From assembly GCA_937139155.1 (NCBI GenBank), contig CAKZPI010000043.1, positions 62,001 to 126,000 of the forward strand: a stretch of 64,000 nt of DNA. The letters run 5' to 3'. Under the pieces are notes generated by a model. That model was not told where the DNA came from, did not search any database, and worked only from the letters and a program-made list of their open reading frames with translations. The DNA is from an uncultured Flavobacteriales bacterium. Its GTDB lineage: Bacteria > Bacteroidota > Bacteroidia > Flavobacteriales > JBLHRE01. A program made the translations under genes and the position numbers. Of this stretch, positions 54,804 to 63,593 are shown piece after piece. The first letter of the stretch is position 1, and each line of letters begins with the position of its first letter.

Positions 54804-56230
54804 TAAAGTCAATTCAGATAAAAAACTACAGGTTGTTTCCGGCTGATACTCAATTTGAAATTGATGATTTAAATATTCCGGATGGTTCTACTCAGGGTTC
54901 GGGGCTTAGTATTTTTGTTGGCGAAAATGGTTGTGGTAAATCAACTTTGCTTGATGCCTTAGCACTGCCTTATGTTTCTTTCAAGGCTGATTCATTTTCT
55001 CTTAATGATCTAAATGACCCAACCAATGATTGTGAGATTGAAGTATTGATGGGTGAAAATTTTTCCTATAAGGCAACTATGCCAAAAGTTGAATATAAGG
55101 GCAAAGGTTTTTCCTTTAAAGGTGGATTAAGAAAACAAGGTTCTAGGCAATTCTTTTCTTCTACAACAGTTACGGATCAAAAGTTTATCAAGGCTGACGG
55201 TGAAAACAATCCTAAAGACAATTCACCGGATCTGAGGCTTTCTGTTAACAATCCTTGGGCCGGACCAAGGTTTAACGAGTTGGAGTACTTAATACTTGAT
55301 AAGAACCGAACCTACCAAACCAAAAAAGGAACCTTTAACGAGACAAGGTTCGATAAAATTATGGAGAACTTTAACTTTCAGTATCTCCAAAAAGAAGATA
55401 ACCCGTATGACTGCAATGAAGGGCTTAAAAATGTAAAAGCATTTGATGCCAGGGGCATAACAGAGGGGTTAAAGGAGGCGATTGAAAAGTTTGCAGAAAT
55501 CAGTGGTAATCAACTAAAATTAAAGTTTATAGATAGCTGGAAACCATTTACAAATGCATTTTTTGGTACTGAAAAAGATAATCTGCAAACTGTTCTATTA
55601 AATCAACTCGGTTCTGGGTATGAGATGATTTTTTCACTTTTGTACTCATACTACCTCACGAAAAAAGAAAAGAGGCAATTAATTGTACTGATTGATGAGC
55701 CAGAGCTGCATTTACACCCTAAACTTCAATCAGACTTTATAGAATTGCTTCTTGAGTTTTCAAAGGATGTACAAATAATATTAACCTCGCACTCCCCATT
55801 GTTCGTTAAACAAGCGATGGTGAATGAGCAGGTACTTGTAAAAATCCTAACCAAAACTGAAGACTCAGTTCAGATTGCCGCCCCTGATACTTCTGTTCTT
55901 GATTATATTTCTGCTAATGAAGTGAATTTTGTTGCGTTTGGACTTCCAACAGAGGAATATCACAATGAGCTATACGAACAATTATTTAAGAAACATGCAA
56001 GCACTAACAACATAAAGCCTTTTGATATAGAATATTTCCAAACTGCAAAAGGAGAATCAAAGGGATATCCTTGGAAAGGAAATCCTAATGAGGTCTCTCT
56101 TCATACATTTTTAAGGAATCAAATTCATCACAGAGCTGATAACGGGGCTCCTGATATAATAGGTATGGAAGAATCGATTATTAAAATGAGAAGTTTTATT
56201 ATCGAAGAATCACAGAATCAAGAAAATTAA
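54800..56230 (+). CDS. AAA/ABC-type ATPase with C-terminal RNxxHH motif, hsd-linked
   Basis: The 476-residue protein has the Walker A motif GENGCGKST at residues 41-49 and an SMC/OLD-like Walker B with LIDEPELHLHP followed by the switch His in TSHSPLF. It belongs to the AAA_15/AAA_21-like class. The C-terminus carries LRNQIHH at about residues 438-444 (R-x4-H), a HEPN-like signature also used by nucleases. The position between hsdS and hsdR, with a 4-bp overlap to hsdS, is that of PrrC and of the rlo genes of Campylobacter. The function as an auxiliary defence effector is inferred. Confidence 0.75.
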   Translation: MIKSIQIKNYRLFPADTQFEIDDLNIPDGSTQGSGLSIFVGENGCGKSTLLDALALPYVSFKADSFSLNDLNDPTNDCEIEVLMGENFSYKATMPKVEYKGKGFSFKGGLRKQGSRQFFSSTTVTDQKFIKADGENNPKDNSPDLRLSVNNPWAGPRFNELEYLILDKNRTYQTKKGTFNETRFDKIMENFNFQYLQKEDNPYDCNEGLKNVKAFDARGITEGLKEAIEKFAEISGNQLKLKFIDSWKPFTNAFFGTEKDNLQTVLLNQLGSGYEMIFSLLYSYYLTKKEKRQLIVLIDEPELHLHPKLQSDFIELLLEFSKDVQIILTSHSPLFVKQAMVNEQVLVKILTKTEDSVQIAAPDTSVLDYISANEVNFVAFGLPTEEYHNELYEQLFKKHASTNNIKPFDIEYFQTAKGESKGYPWKGNPNEVSLHTFLRNQIHHRADNGAPDIIGMEESIIKMRSFIIEESQNQEN

Positions 56231-56251
56231 ATTATTCACGAAACCAACCGC

Positions 56252-56815
56252 ATGAAATACAACCCTAAAGTCCACCATCGCAGGTCTATCCGGTTAAAAG
56301 GGTACGATTACAGCCGAGAGGGTTTGTATTTTATTACCATCTGTTGTCAGGACAGGATTTGTCGTTTTGGGTATATTGAGAATGATGGGATGCATTTAAA
56401 TGAATTCGGACAAATTGCATACGATGAATGGATGAAATTGAACGAACGGTTTAACAATATGCAAATTGATGTTTTCCAAATTATGCCCAATCATATGCAC
56501 GGCATCATATCATTGCATACCCCCACCGTAGGGGCAGGGTTCACCCCTGCCCAAAATGCCGGGCAACCGCAAATCAATGATGGGCAACCGCGAGGGGTTG
56601 CCCCTACATCGGTATCGGATATTGTTGGTGCATACAAATCATTGGTTGCCAATGGGTGTCTGGAAATTTATAAATCAAAAAATGAAACAATGGGCAAATT
56701 GTGGCAACGCAATTATTACGACCATATCATCCGAAATGAAAAATCATATCATAAAATTGCCGATTACATCATGAACAATCCTGCCAATTGGGAAAAGGAC
56801 AAATTCCATCAATAA
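56252..56815 (+). CDS. REP-associated tyrosine transposase (RAYT, Y1/IS200-like)
   Basis: The 187-residue protein has the RAYT layout: RSIRLKGYDYSREGLYFITI near the N-terminus, the HUH motif in MPNHMHGII, and the C-terminal WQRNYYDHIIRNEKSY with the likely nucleophile Tyr. RAYTs are single-copy domesticated relatives of IS200/IS605 transposases that process REP sequences. Residues about 90-122 (TPTVGAGFTPAQNAGQPQIN and following) are an insert encoded by REP-like palindromes. It sits in the middle of the hsd operon, 21 bp after the ATPase gene. Confidence 0.88.
   Translation: MKYNPKVHHRRSIRLKGYDYSREGLYFITICCQDRICRFGYIENDGMHLNEFGQIAYDEWMKLNERFNNMQIDVFQIMPNHMHGIISLHTPTVGAGFTPAQNAGQPQINDGQPRGVAPTSVSDIVGAYKSLVANGCLEIYKSKNETMGKLWQRNYYDHIIRNEKSYHKIADYIMNNPANWEKDKFHQ
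56528..56607. repeat. Pair of REP-like palindromes inside the RAYT gene
   Basis: GGGCAGGG/CCCTGCCC (56532-56552) and GGGCAACC/GGTTGCCC (56582-56601) form two 8-bp hairpins. They are themselves bracketed by GTAGGGGCA at 56528 and its complement TGCCCCTAC at 56599. The frame stays open through them and the encoded residues have no counterpart in the usual RAYT core. Confidence 0.75.
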
Positions 56816-56824
56816 CAATAATTT

Positions 56825-58168
56825 ATGCCCGAAACCAACCGTATAGAATACAAATCATCCCTTACCAAAGACCTGAATTTGGAAAAAGAGGTGGTGGCGT
56901 TCCTGAATTACCGGGAAGGCGGGTTGATCTATGTAGGCATTGACAAAACGGGTAAGGTGTTGGGCGTAAAAGATGCAGACGGGGATGCACTGAAAATAAA
57001 AGACCGCATCAAAAACAATATTCAGCCTTCCGCTATGGGTCTCTTTGATGTGGTGGCAGAAGAACGGGAAGGCAAGGACCTGCCTAACGGGCAGGCAAGT
57101 ATCATCAAGATCATCGTAGCCAGCGGTAGTGAGAAGCCCTATTTCAAAAAGAAATATGGTATGACCGAAAAGGGTTGTTTTATCCGTGTGGGCACGGCAG
57201 CGGAACCCATGCCGCAAGCGATGATCGACAAGCTGTTTGCTTCACGCACCCGCAATTCCATTGGCAAGATCAAAGCCCACCGGCAGGACTTGAGCTTTGA
57301 GCAATTGCGCATCTATTATGAAGAGAAGAAAAAACCACTCAACAAGCAGTTTAAAAAGAACCTTGAACTACTCACAGAAGATGGTTCGCTGAACTATGCC
57401 GGCTATTTGTTGGCAGATGAAAACAATGTATCCATAAAAGTTGCCAAGTATAGCGGCCAAAACCGGGTAGATCTGATCGAAAACAATGAATACGGCTTTT
57501 GCTCGCAGATCAAAGCTACCAAAAGCGTGCTGGATAAAATTGATCTGGAAAATCGCACAGCCGCAACCATCACTTCCAAAGAACGCAAAGAACAGCGCCT
57601 ATGGAACGCCATTGCTTTGCGGGAAGCCATTATCAATGCCTTTGTTCACAACGATTATACCCGGGAGATTCCACCCAAGTTTGAGATTTGCGCAGACCGG
57701 ATAGAGATCACTTCCGCAGGTTCTTTACCTGAAGGTTTGAGCAAAGAGGAGTTTTTCGAAGGCTATTCCATTCCCCGCAACAAGGAATTGATGCGAATTT
57801 ACAAGGACCTGGAAATGGTGGAGCAGTTAGGTTCTGGTATACCCCGGATTTTGGAAACCTACGGAAAGGAGTGTTTCCAATTTTCCGAGAATTTCCTGCG
57901 GATGGTGTTTCCTGCAATTGAGCAAGTTCGGAAAGAATTCGGAACGGTTTCGGAAAGAATTCGGAAGGAATTCGGAAGTGAAGTAGCTAAAACTTTTGAG
58001 ATTATCGCTGAACAACCTGACTTATCTGCACAGCAAATCGCGGATAAAATGGGCAAAAGCGCTCGCTCTATTGAAAAGTATATTGCAAAATTAAAGGCTT
58101 TTGGTGCCATAGAAAGAAAAGGGCCCAAATTAGGAGGGTATTGGCAGATCAATGAGTTAAATAAATGA
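56825..58168 (+). CDS. AlbA_2 / HATPase_c_4 family protein (Schlafen-type RNA-binding domain), hsd-linked
   Basis: The 447-residue protein begins with an AlbA_2 domain (IEYKSSLTKDLNLEKEVVAF LNYREGG). A HATPase_c_4-like part carries ALREAIINAFVHNDYTRE and EITSAGSLPEGLSKEEFFEG, and a winged-helix end follows (LSAQQIADKMGKSARSIEKY). Such COG2865-like proteins often accompany type I systems and have been suggested to be regulators; the function is not proven. The C-terminal linker has a repeated RKEFG motif. It overlaps hsdR by 4 bp. Confidence 0.82.
   Translation: MPETNRIEYKSSLTKDLNLEKEVVAFLNYREGGLIYVGIDKTGKVLGVKDADGDALKIKDRIKNNIQPSAMGLFDVVAEEREGKDLPNGQASIIKIIVASGSEKPYFKKKYGMTEKGCFIRVGTAAEPMPQAMIDKLFASRTRNSIGKIKAHRQDLSFEQLRIYYEEKKKPLNKQFKKNLELLTEDGSLNYAGYLLADENNVSIKVAKYSGQNRVDLIENNEYGFCSQIKATKSVLDKIDLENRTAATITSKERKEQRLWNAIALREAIINAFVHNDYTREIPPKFEICADRIEITSAGSLPEGLSKEEFFEGYSIPRNKELMRIYKDLEMVEQLGSGIPRILETYGKECFQFSENFLRMVFPAIEQVRKEFGTVSERIRKEFGSEVAKTFEIIAEQPDLSAQQIADKMGKSARSIEKYIAKLKAFGAIERKGPKLGGYWQINELNK
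57079..57095. repeat. Palindrome CCTGCC-N5-GGCAGG inside the AlbA_2 gene
   Basis: CCTGCC and GGCAGG flank TAACG. It encodes the residues LPNGQ within a variable loop of the protein. It is of the same style as intragenic mobile palindromes. Confidence 0.55.
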
Positions 58169-61100
58169 AATTCACCGAAGAAAAATTAGAACAGGTATTT
58201 ATTGAACTGCTCGGTCAGCAGGAAATTCCGCATGTGCATGGTTCAACCATCAAGCGTAACCCGGATGAAGTGCTGATTGATGCTGACCTGAAAACCTTCC
58301 TGCTTTCCAAATACGAAAACGAAAAACTTACTGCAAATGAAGCCGACCAGATCATTCGCCAGCTAAAGAGTTACGCAGCTTCAGATTTGTACGAGAGCAA
58401 CAAAGCCATTATGAAATTGGTTTCGGATGGCTTCATTCTAAAACGGGAAGACCGGTCACAAAAAGACCTCTACATCCAACTTATTGATTACAATGGATTA
58501 GCGGCTTTCCGAAACCCTGATGCCGAAAAACTTCCCAAAATTGCAGCAGAAGGCACAGAACCTTATGGAGAAGACCGAAATATCTACAAGTTCGTCAACC
58601 AATTTGAAATAATCGGTTTTGAAAAACGTATTCCGGACGGCATTCTCTACATCAATGGCTTGCCACTGGTTGTTTTTGAATTTAAAACAGCTATTCGAGA
58701 AAATTGCACTATTTATGATGCCTACGTACAACTAACCACCCGATACAAGCGAGATATTCCCGAACTGTTTAAGTACAATGCTTTTTGCGTCATCAGTGAT
58801 GGTGTAAACAACAAAGCAGGTTCGTTCTTCGCTCCTTACGAATTCTTCTATGCCTGGCGGAAAATTGAAGGAATGGCAAAAGAAGTGGATGGCATAGATT
58901 CCATGTACACACTGATTCAGGGCATGTTTGATAAAAACCGATTGAGGGATATTATTCGCAACTTCATCTACTTACCAGATTCATCTAAAAAAGACGAAAA
59001 GATTCTTTGTCGCTATCCCCAGTACTATGGAGCCAACAAGCTTTTTCAAAATATTATAGAACATCAAAAACCGGAAGGTGACGGAAAAGGCGGAACCTAC
59101 TTTGGTGCTACCGGATGCGGAAAGAGTTTTACCATGCTGTTCCTGACTCGCCTTTTGATGCGGAGCAAATTGTTTTCAAGTCCGACCATCGTTTTAATCA
59201 CAGACCGAACAGACCTAGACGATCAATTGGCTGGGCAATTCACAAACGCTAAAGAATACATTGGAGACAACAATATTATCAGTGTAGAAAGCAGAGCAGA
59301 ATTACGAGAAAGGCTGCAAGGCATTCAAAGCGGTGGAGTCTATCTAACCACCATTCACAAATTCACTGAAGACACTGAACTACTCACCGATCGTTCCAAT
59401 GTCATTTGCATTTCAGATGAGGCACACAGAAGCCAAACCAATCTTGATCAGAAAGTAAAAGTAACTTCCAAAGGCGTTTCAAAGACCTATGGCTTTGCCA
59501 AATACCTCCACGATTCTTTGCCCAATGCCACCTATGTTGGTTTTACTGGAACACCCATAGATGCTACGCTTGACGTATTCGGTGATATTGTTGACGCTTA
59601 CACTATGACCGAGTCTGTAAAAGATGAAATTACCGTTCGAATTGTCTATGAAGGCAGGGCAGCTAAAGTATTGCTCAACAATACTGAATTGCAAAGAATC
59701 GAAGAGTACTACAACCAATGCGCAGAAGAAGGAACCAATGACTACCAAATAGAAGAAAGCAAAAAGGCCGTCACCAACATGAATGTGATTTTGGGTGACC
59801 CTGACCGATTAAAAGCATTGGCAGAAGATTTCGTAAAGCATTATGAGACCAGAATAAATGAAGGTGCTACCATTAAAGGTAAAGCCATGTTTGTATGTAG
59901 CAGTCGACCGATTGCCTATGAGTTCTATAAAAACGTGATTGCCTTACGTCCTGAATGGGCAGAAATAATGGCTGCTGAACCAGGTTCGGAATTAACGGAA
60001 AAAGAGAAACGAGAGATTAAGCCTATGGAACGCATCAAAATGGTGATGACCAGAGGCAAAGACGACCCGCAAGAACTCTACAACCTGTTAGGCACAAAAG
60101 AGTATCGCAAGGAATTAGACCGACAATTCAAGAATGCTAAATCTAATTTCAAAATTGCCATTGTCGTTGACATGTGGTTAACTGGCTTTGATGTGCCTTT
60201 CTTAGATACCATTTATATTGACAAGCCAATCCAACGACACAACCTGATTCAGACTATTTCTCGTGTAAACAGAAAATTCAAAGGCAAAGAGAAAGGTTTG
60301 GTTGTTGACTACATCGGCATCAAAAAGCAAATGAATCTTGCCCTGGCTCATTACAATAAAGCTGATAGCCAAAACTTTGAAGACATAGAACAGTCAGTCG
60401 TTGTTGTCAAAGACCACTTGGATTTACTGGCAAAGATTTTCCACAAGTTTGACAGCAGTAAATACTTCAATGGAAGTCCGGTAGAGCAACTTAACACTCT
60501 AAACATGGCCGCTGAGTTTGTTCAAGTGACACAAGGCCTGGAGAAACGATTCATGTTTTTGGTCAAACGAATGAAAGCCGCTTATGACATCTGTGCCGGT
60601 AGCGACAAATTGAATCAGACAGAAAGAGATTGGATTCACTTTTATCTGGCTGTCCGATCAATTGTTTTTAAACTGACTAAAGGAACAGCACCCGATACCG
60701 CCCAAATGAACGCCAAAGTGCGGGAAATGATAAAGGATGCTTTGACCAGTGACGGTGTAGAGGAAATTTTTAAACTCAATGATGACAAGAATGCTGAGAC
60801 AGACATTTTTGATGATGATTACTTAGCCAAGATTGAAAAGATCAAACTTCCAAACACCAAAATAAAGCTGCTCCAACAGCTTCTTGCCAAAGCCATAGAA
60901 GAATTCAAAAAGGTAAACCGGGTTCAGGGAATTGACTTCTCTAAGAAAATGCAAAGTCTTGTTGAGAAATACAACGAACGAAAAGAAAGTGATGTGCTGA
61001 GAAGTGAAGTACTGGAAGACTTTACAGACGAAATCATTGATCTATACCATGCACTAAAAAAGGAAAAAGAATCCTTCAATGAATTAGGGATTGATTTTGA

Positions 61101-61377
61101 AGAAAAGGCATTTTACGACATACTCAAAGCGCTGACTGTCAAATACGACTTTGAATATCCGCATGACAAATTACTTTTGCTAGCAAAAGAGGTAAAGCAA
61201 GTGGTAGACGACAAAGCAAAATACACGGACTGGAGTAAAAGATCAGACATTAAAGCGGAATTGAAAGCTGACTTGATCATCTTATTAGCCGAGAACGACT
61301 ATCCCCCAGTGGACAGGTACGAAGTCTATAAAGAAATATTTGAGCAAGCAGAAAACTTTAAAAAATACCAACATTAG
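58165..61377 (+). CDS. hsdR: Type I restriction endonuclease, motor and nuclease subunit
   Basis: The 1070-residue HsdR has an N-terminal PD-(D/E)xK nuclease domain, with the core FEFK at residues 171-174 following the ILYINGLPLVVF strand. The SF2 translocase domains come next: Walker A GATGCGKS at 314-321, DEAH at 418-421, and a helicase C domain with SRVNRKFKGKEKG. The C-terminal helical region binds the methylase core. It cleaves DNA far from the target after translocation. It is the last gene of the operon. Confidence 0.95.
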   Translation: MKFTEEKLEQVFIELLGQQEIPHVHGSTIKRNPDEVLIDADLKTFLLSKYENEKLTANEADQIIRQLKSYAASDLYESNKAIMKLVSDGFILKREDRSQKDLYIQLIDYNGLAAFRNPDAEKLPKIAAEGTEPYGEDRNIYKFVNQFEIIGFEKRIPDGILYINGLPLVVFEFKTAIRENCTIYDAYVQLTTRYKRDIPELFKYNAFCVISDGVNNKAGSFFAPYEFFYAWRKIEGMAKEVDGIDSMYTLIQGMFDKNRLRDIIRNFIYLPDSSKKDEKILCRYPQYYGANKLFQNIIEHQKPEGDGKGGTYFGATGCGKSFTMLFLTRLLMRSKLFSSPTIVLITDRTDLDDQLAGQFTNAKEYIGDNNIISVESRAELRERLQGIQSGGVYLTTIHKFTEDTELLTDRSNVICISDEAHRSQTNLDQKVKVTSKGVSKTYGFAKYLHDSLPNATYVGFTGTPIDATLDVFGDIVDAYTMTESVKDEITVRIVYEGRAAKVLLNNTELQRIEEYYNQCAEEGTNDYQIEESKKAVTNMNVILGDPDRLKALAEDFVKHYETRINEGATIKGKAMFVCSSRPIAYEFYKNVIALRPEWAEIMAAEPGSELTEKEKREIKPMERIKMVMTRGKDDPQELYNLLGTKEYRKELDRQFKNAKSNFKIAIVVDMWLTGFDVPFLDTIYIDKPIQRHNLIQTISRVNRKFKGKEKGLVVDYIGIKKQMNLALAHYNKADSQNFEDIEQSVVVVKDHLDLLAKIFHKFDSSKYFNGSPVEQLNTLNMAAEFVQVTQGLEKRFMFLVKRMKAAYDICAGSDKLNQTERDWIHFYLAVRSIVFKLTKGTAPDTAQMNAKVREMIKDALTSDGVEEIFKLNDDKNAETDIFDDDYLAKIEKIKLPNTKIKLLQQLLAKAIEEFKKVNRVQGIDFSKKMQSLVEKYNERKESDVLRSEVLEDFTDEIIDLYHALKKEKESFNELGIDFEEKAFYDILKALTVKYDFEYPHDKLLLLAKEVKQVVDDKAKYTDWSKRSDIKAELKADLIILLAENDYPPVDRYEVYKEIFEQAENFKKYQH

Positions 61378-61531
61378 AATGCCAACGCTCAACAGCCACA
61401 CAATTACTCACATCGGGTTTATTTTTAATAGTGTTCGTGAACCACAAGCGGTTTGCGAAGGCGCCAACAAACCCTCCATCAATACTTACCATTGAGTGTG
61501 CTTATATCAACCCCCAACACCCTTATTAAAC

Positions 61532-62266
61532 ATGAATTTTAAATCTTCCTCCTCTTTCAATCTTTGGCTTCTACCGCTTTTGGTTTGGGCTCAAGGTCTG
61601 GTACCACTGAATGCTCAAGCGCAGGCTGATCAAGAGTCTTCTTTTTTTGGCTGGGCCAAAAGCGGATTAAGCATTCGAAATGCTCCCAAGCTTGAGGCTG
61701 AAAAAATTGGGGTGATCCCGTATCGGGAAGAACTGAAACTCCTTGAGGTTACTCGTGAACAATTAAGCATTACTGAATTTCCTGGCTTCGATTTTACCGG
61801 GAATTGGGTGAAGGTGAAATACAAAGAGATTCAAGGTTTTGTTTTCTCCGGATACATTTCAAAACATACACCTCCTTTAATTAAAGAAGGGTACGACCTT
61901 GAAGATTATCTAAAAGATGAGTTCACCTTAAGTCAAAAGACCATTACCGAGAGGTTTAAGAACTGCGATGGAAGGGAAGAGGAGTGCGCCATCTCTGCAA
62001 CCCATTCTTTCAAAGAAGGAATGACCTATTCGTACTATGATCCTGAAGAAGGTGGAATCATGGAAAGTCTTTCTTTTCCAGGTTTAAACATGCTCCAAGC
62101 TTTTCACCTGGGAACGGTATTTTGTGCTGAGTACAAAAATTTCAAAATTGAATATTCTGAGTACCCGGTTCAAATGATTCGGGTATTAAGAGATGATGTA
62201 GGCTGTGATTTTACCATTCTGGAAATGGGTGGATTTTGTTTAATTAAATGGACCGCAGGCTGTTAA
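61532..62266 (+). CDS. Exported SH3-like domain protein
   Basis: The 244-residue product from the ATG at 61532 has an export signal (FNLWLLPLLVWAQGLVPLNA). This start gives a clean signal peptide; a frame open upstream to 61496 would spoil it. The next region, SGLSIRNAPKLEAEKIGVIP and VKVKYKEIQGFVFSGYIS, fits a bacterial SH3 fold. The C-terminal domain is unknown. It faces the GWxTD gene tail-to-tail with 7 bp between. Confidence 0.8.
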   Translation: MNFKSSSSFNLWLLPLLVWAQGLVPLNAQAQADQESSFFGWAKSGLSIRNAPKLEAEKIGVIPYREELKLLEVTREQLSITEFPGFDFTGNWVKVKYKEIQGFVFSGYISKHTPPLIKEGYDLEDYLKDEFTLSQKTITERFKNCDGREEECAISATHSFKEGMTYSYYDPEEGGIMESLSFPGLNMLQAFHLGTVFCAEYKNFKIEYSEYPVQMIRVLRDDVGCDFTILEMGGFCLIKWTAGC

Positions 62267-62273
62267 ATACCCG

Positions 62274-63593
62274 TTAATACCAGAACATACTAGGGTCGTT
62301 CTGTCTGAATTGACGGTCTTGCTCTCTACGAATCACATTTACATTATAAACCCTGCCTTGCCTCCAGGTTTCAATGGCTTGTCCCCAAGTATACCGGTAA
62401 ATGCTTGATCGGTTTAAAAGGTAATCGTTGGAGGAAAAAGGGTTGGAAACCTTTGAGAAATTGAAGGTATAACTCAGTCCGCTGCTTTCTTGACCATAGA
62501 CCCAGCTCTCACCACCACTTGAGCGGTAAATGATGTTAGGCGGACCAAATACACAGTAAATCATGCCTCGGTCGGTTTTCCATCCTTCAATATAAGAGGT
62601 GAAATGTTGGTTTGCTGCTTCCACTCGCTCGTAATAGGTTCTCAAAAGGGTTCTGGCTCGATCTTCTGACCCTCCGGCAAGGGTTAACCAAAACCGGTCA
62701 ATGGCCAATTTTGGATTTACTGCCGTTTCAATTTCATTGAACTCTCTATTGGTGGTAAGGTATCTTAACGGACCCCTTAATTCATCGTATGTGGTAAGGA
62801 GGGGGAAATGATTTGGGAAGGCAAATAGGCTGAAGCCAAAATAATTGGCCGTATCCTCCTGCATGTGGTAAAACCCTTCTTTCTCAAGACGCATAGGGGT
62901 CTCGGTTACCCAAGTAAGCATGGTGTCTGCCTTGAATTCAAAAGGCTTGGGATTTGAAACGGAATAGGGGGGGAGGGCTATGGGGAAATCACGGTTATAA
63001 TACCGAACCATCATTTCATTTTCCTCTTCTGAACTATGGTGAATGATGAAACTTTCCCCAACCCGAATTTGATTTCCAGGAAAGATGACCTGACCATTGG
63101 TATCGGATAGGTAAAAGTTTTGTCGATCAAACTCCGCTTCCTTCTTGACCTCTATTACTTGACGAAACTTCCGGTTTCGATTGTAATCTGTGCAGGTGGC
63201 CTCAACCACATAGCTTTCCCCGAAAGGGAGATTTAAATCAATAAAGTCATTGATGATTTCATTCTCTTGATCTTGCTTCTGAAAAAGCAATTCAGCCTCT
63301 GCCGAGTCTATTACACTTAGGTTTTCATAGCTTGGGTAAGCCCTAAACTCAATTAAACCCACGGCTTCATACATGCCGGATGACTCATTTCGCATGAATA
63401 GCATATCCACCGACTCAATTTGAAAGAAGATTCGTGTAAGGGAGTCATTGAGATGGAAAGCTTGAAAAAGGGGACGAATGCTAACCTCATCTTCTTGATA
63501 AAGATGGGCCATGTTTTGATTGTTTAAGCGGCTACCCGTTGAACAAGAGGCCAAAATCAAAATCAAGAGACTAGTTTTCAGTATCGGTTTCAA
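62274..63593 (-). CDS. GWxTD-domain lipoprotein
   Basis: The protein has a lipoprotein signal (KTSLLILILASCSTGS) and a C-terminal GWxTD domain with the motif GWKTDRGMIYCVFGPPN and WVYGQESSGLSYTF. The family is widespread in Bacteroidota; its function is unknown. The start is a choice: the ATG at 63650 would overlap rmuC by 80 bp, while the TTG at 63593 leaves a 23-bp overlap and begins directly before the signal peptide, so I prefer it. The product is then about 439 residues. Confidence 0.8.
   Translation of the reverse strand: MKPILKTSLLILILASCSTGSRLNNQNMAHLYQEDEVSIRPLFQAFHLNDSLTRIFFQIESVDMLFMRNESSGMYEAVGLIEFRAYPSYENLSVIDSAEAELLFQKQDQENEIINDFIDLNLPFGESYVVEATCTDYNRNRKFRQVIEVKKEAEFDRQNFYLSDTNGQVIFPGNQIRVGESFIIHHSSEEENEMMVRYYNRDFPIALPPYSVSNPKPFEFKADTMLTWVTETPMRLEKEGFYHMQEDTANYFGFSLFAFPNHFPLLTTYDELRGPLRYLTTNREFNEIETAVNPKLAIDRFWLTLAGGSEDRARTLLRTYYERVEAANQHFTSYIEGWKTDRGMIYCVFGPPNIIYRSSGGESWVYGQESSGLSYTFNFSKVSNPFSSNDYLLNRSSIYRYTWGQAIETWRQGRVYNVNVIRREQDRQFRQNDPSMFWY

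Noticed and set aside
61378..61531. Palindrome with GGTTTG/CAAACC after hsdR as a terminator or attachment site
   Set aside because: The stem is only 6 bp with an 11-12 base loop and no T-run, and no matching sequence was found at the left edge of the island.
33431..61531. tRNA gene as an integration site of the island
   Set aside because: No cloverleaf with a GTTCRAxxC-like T-loop was recognised by eye between rlmB and the right end of the restriction operon.
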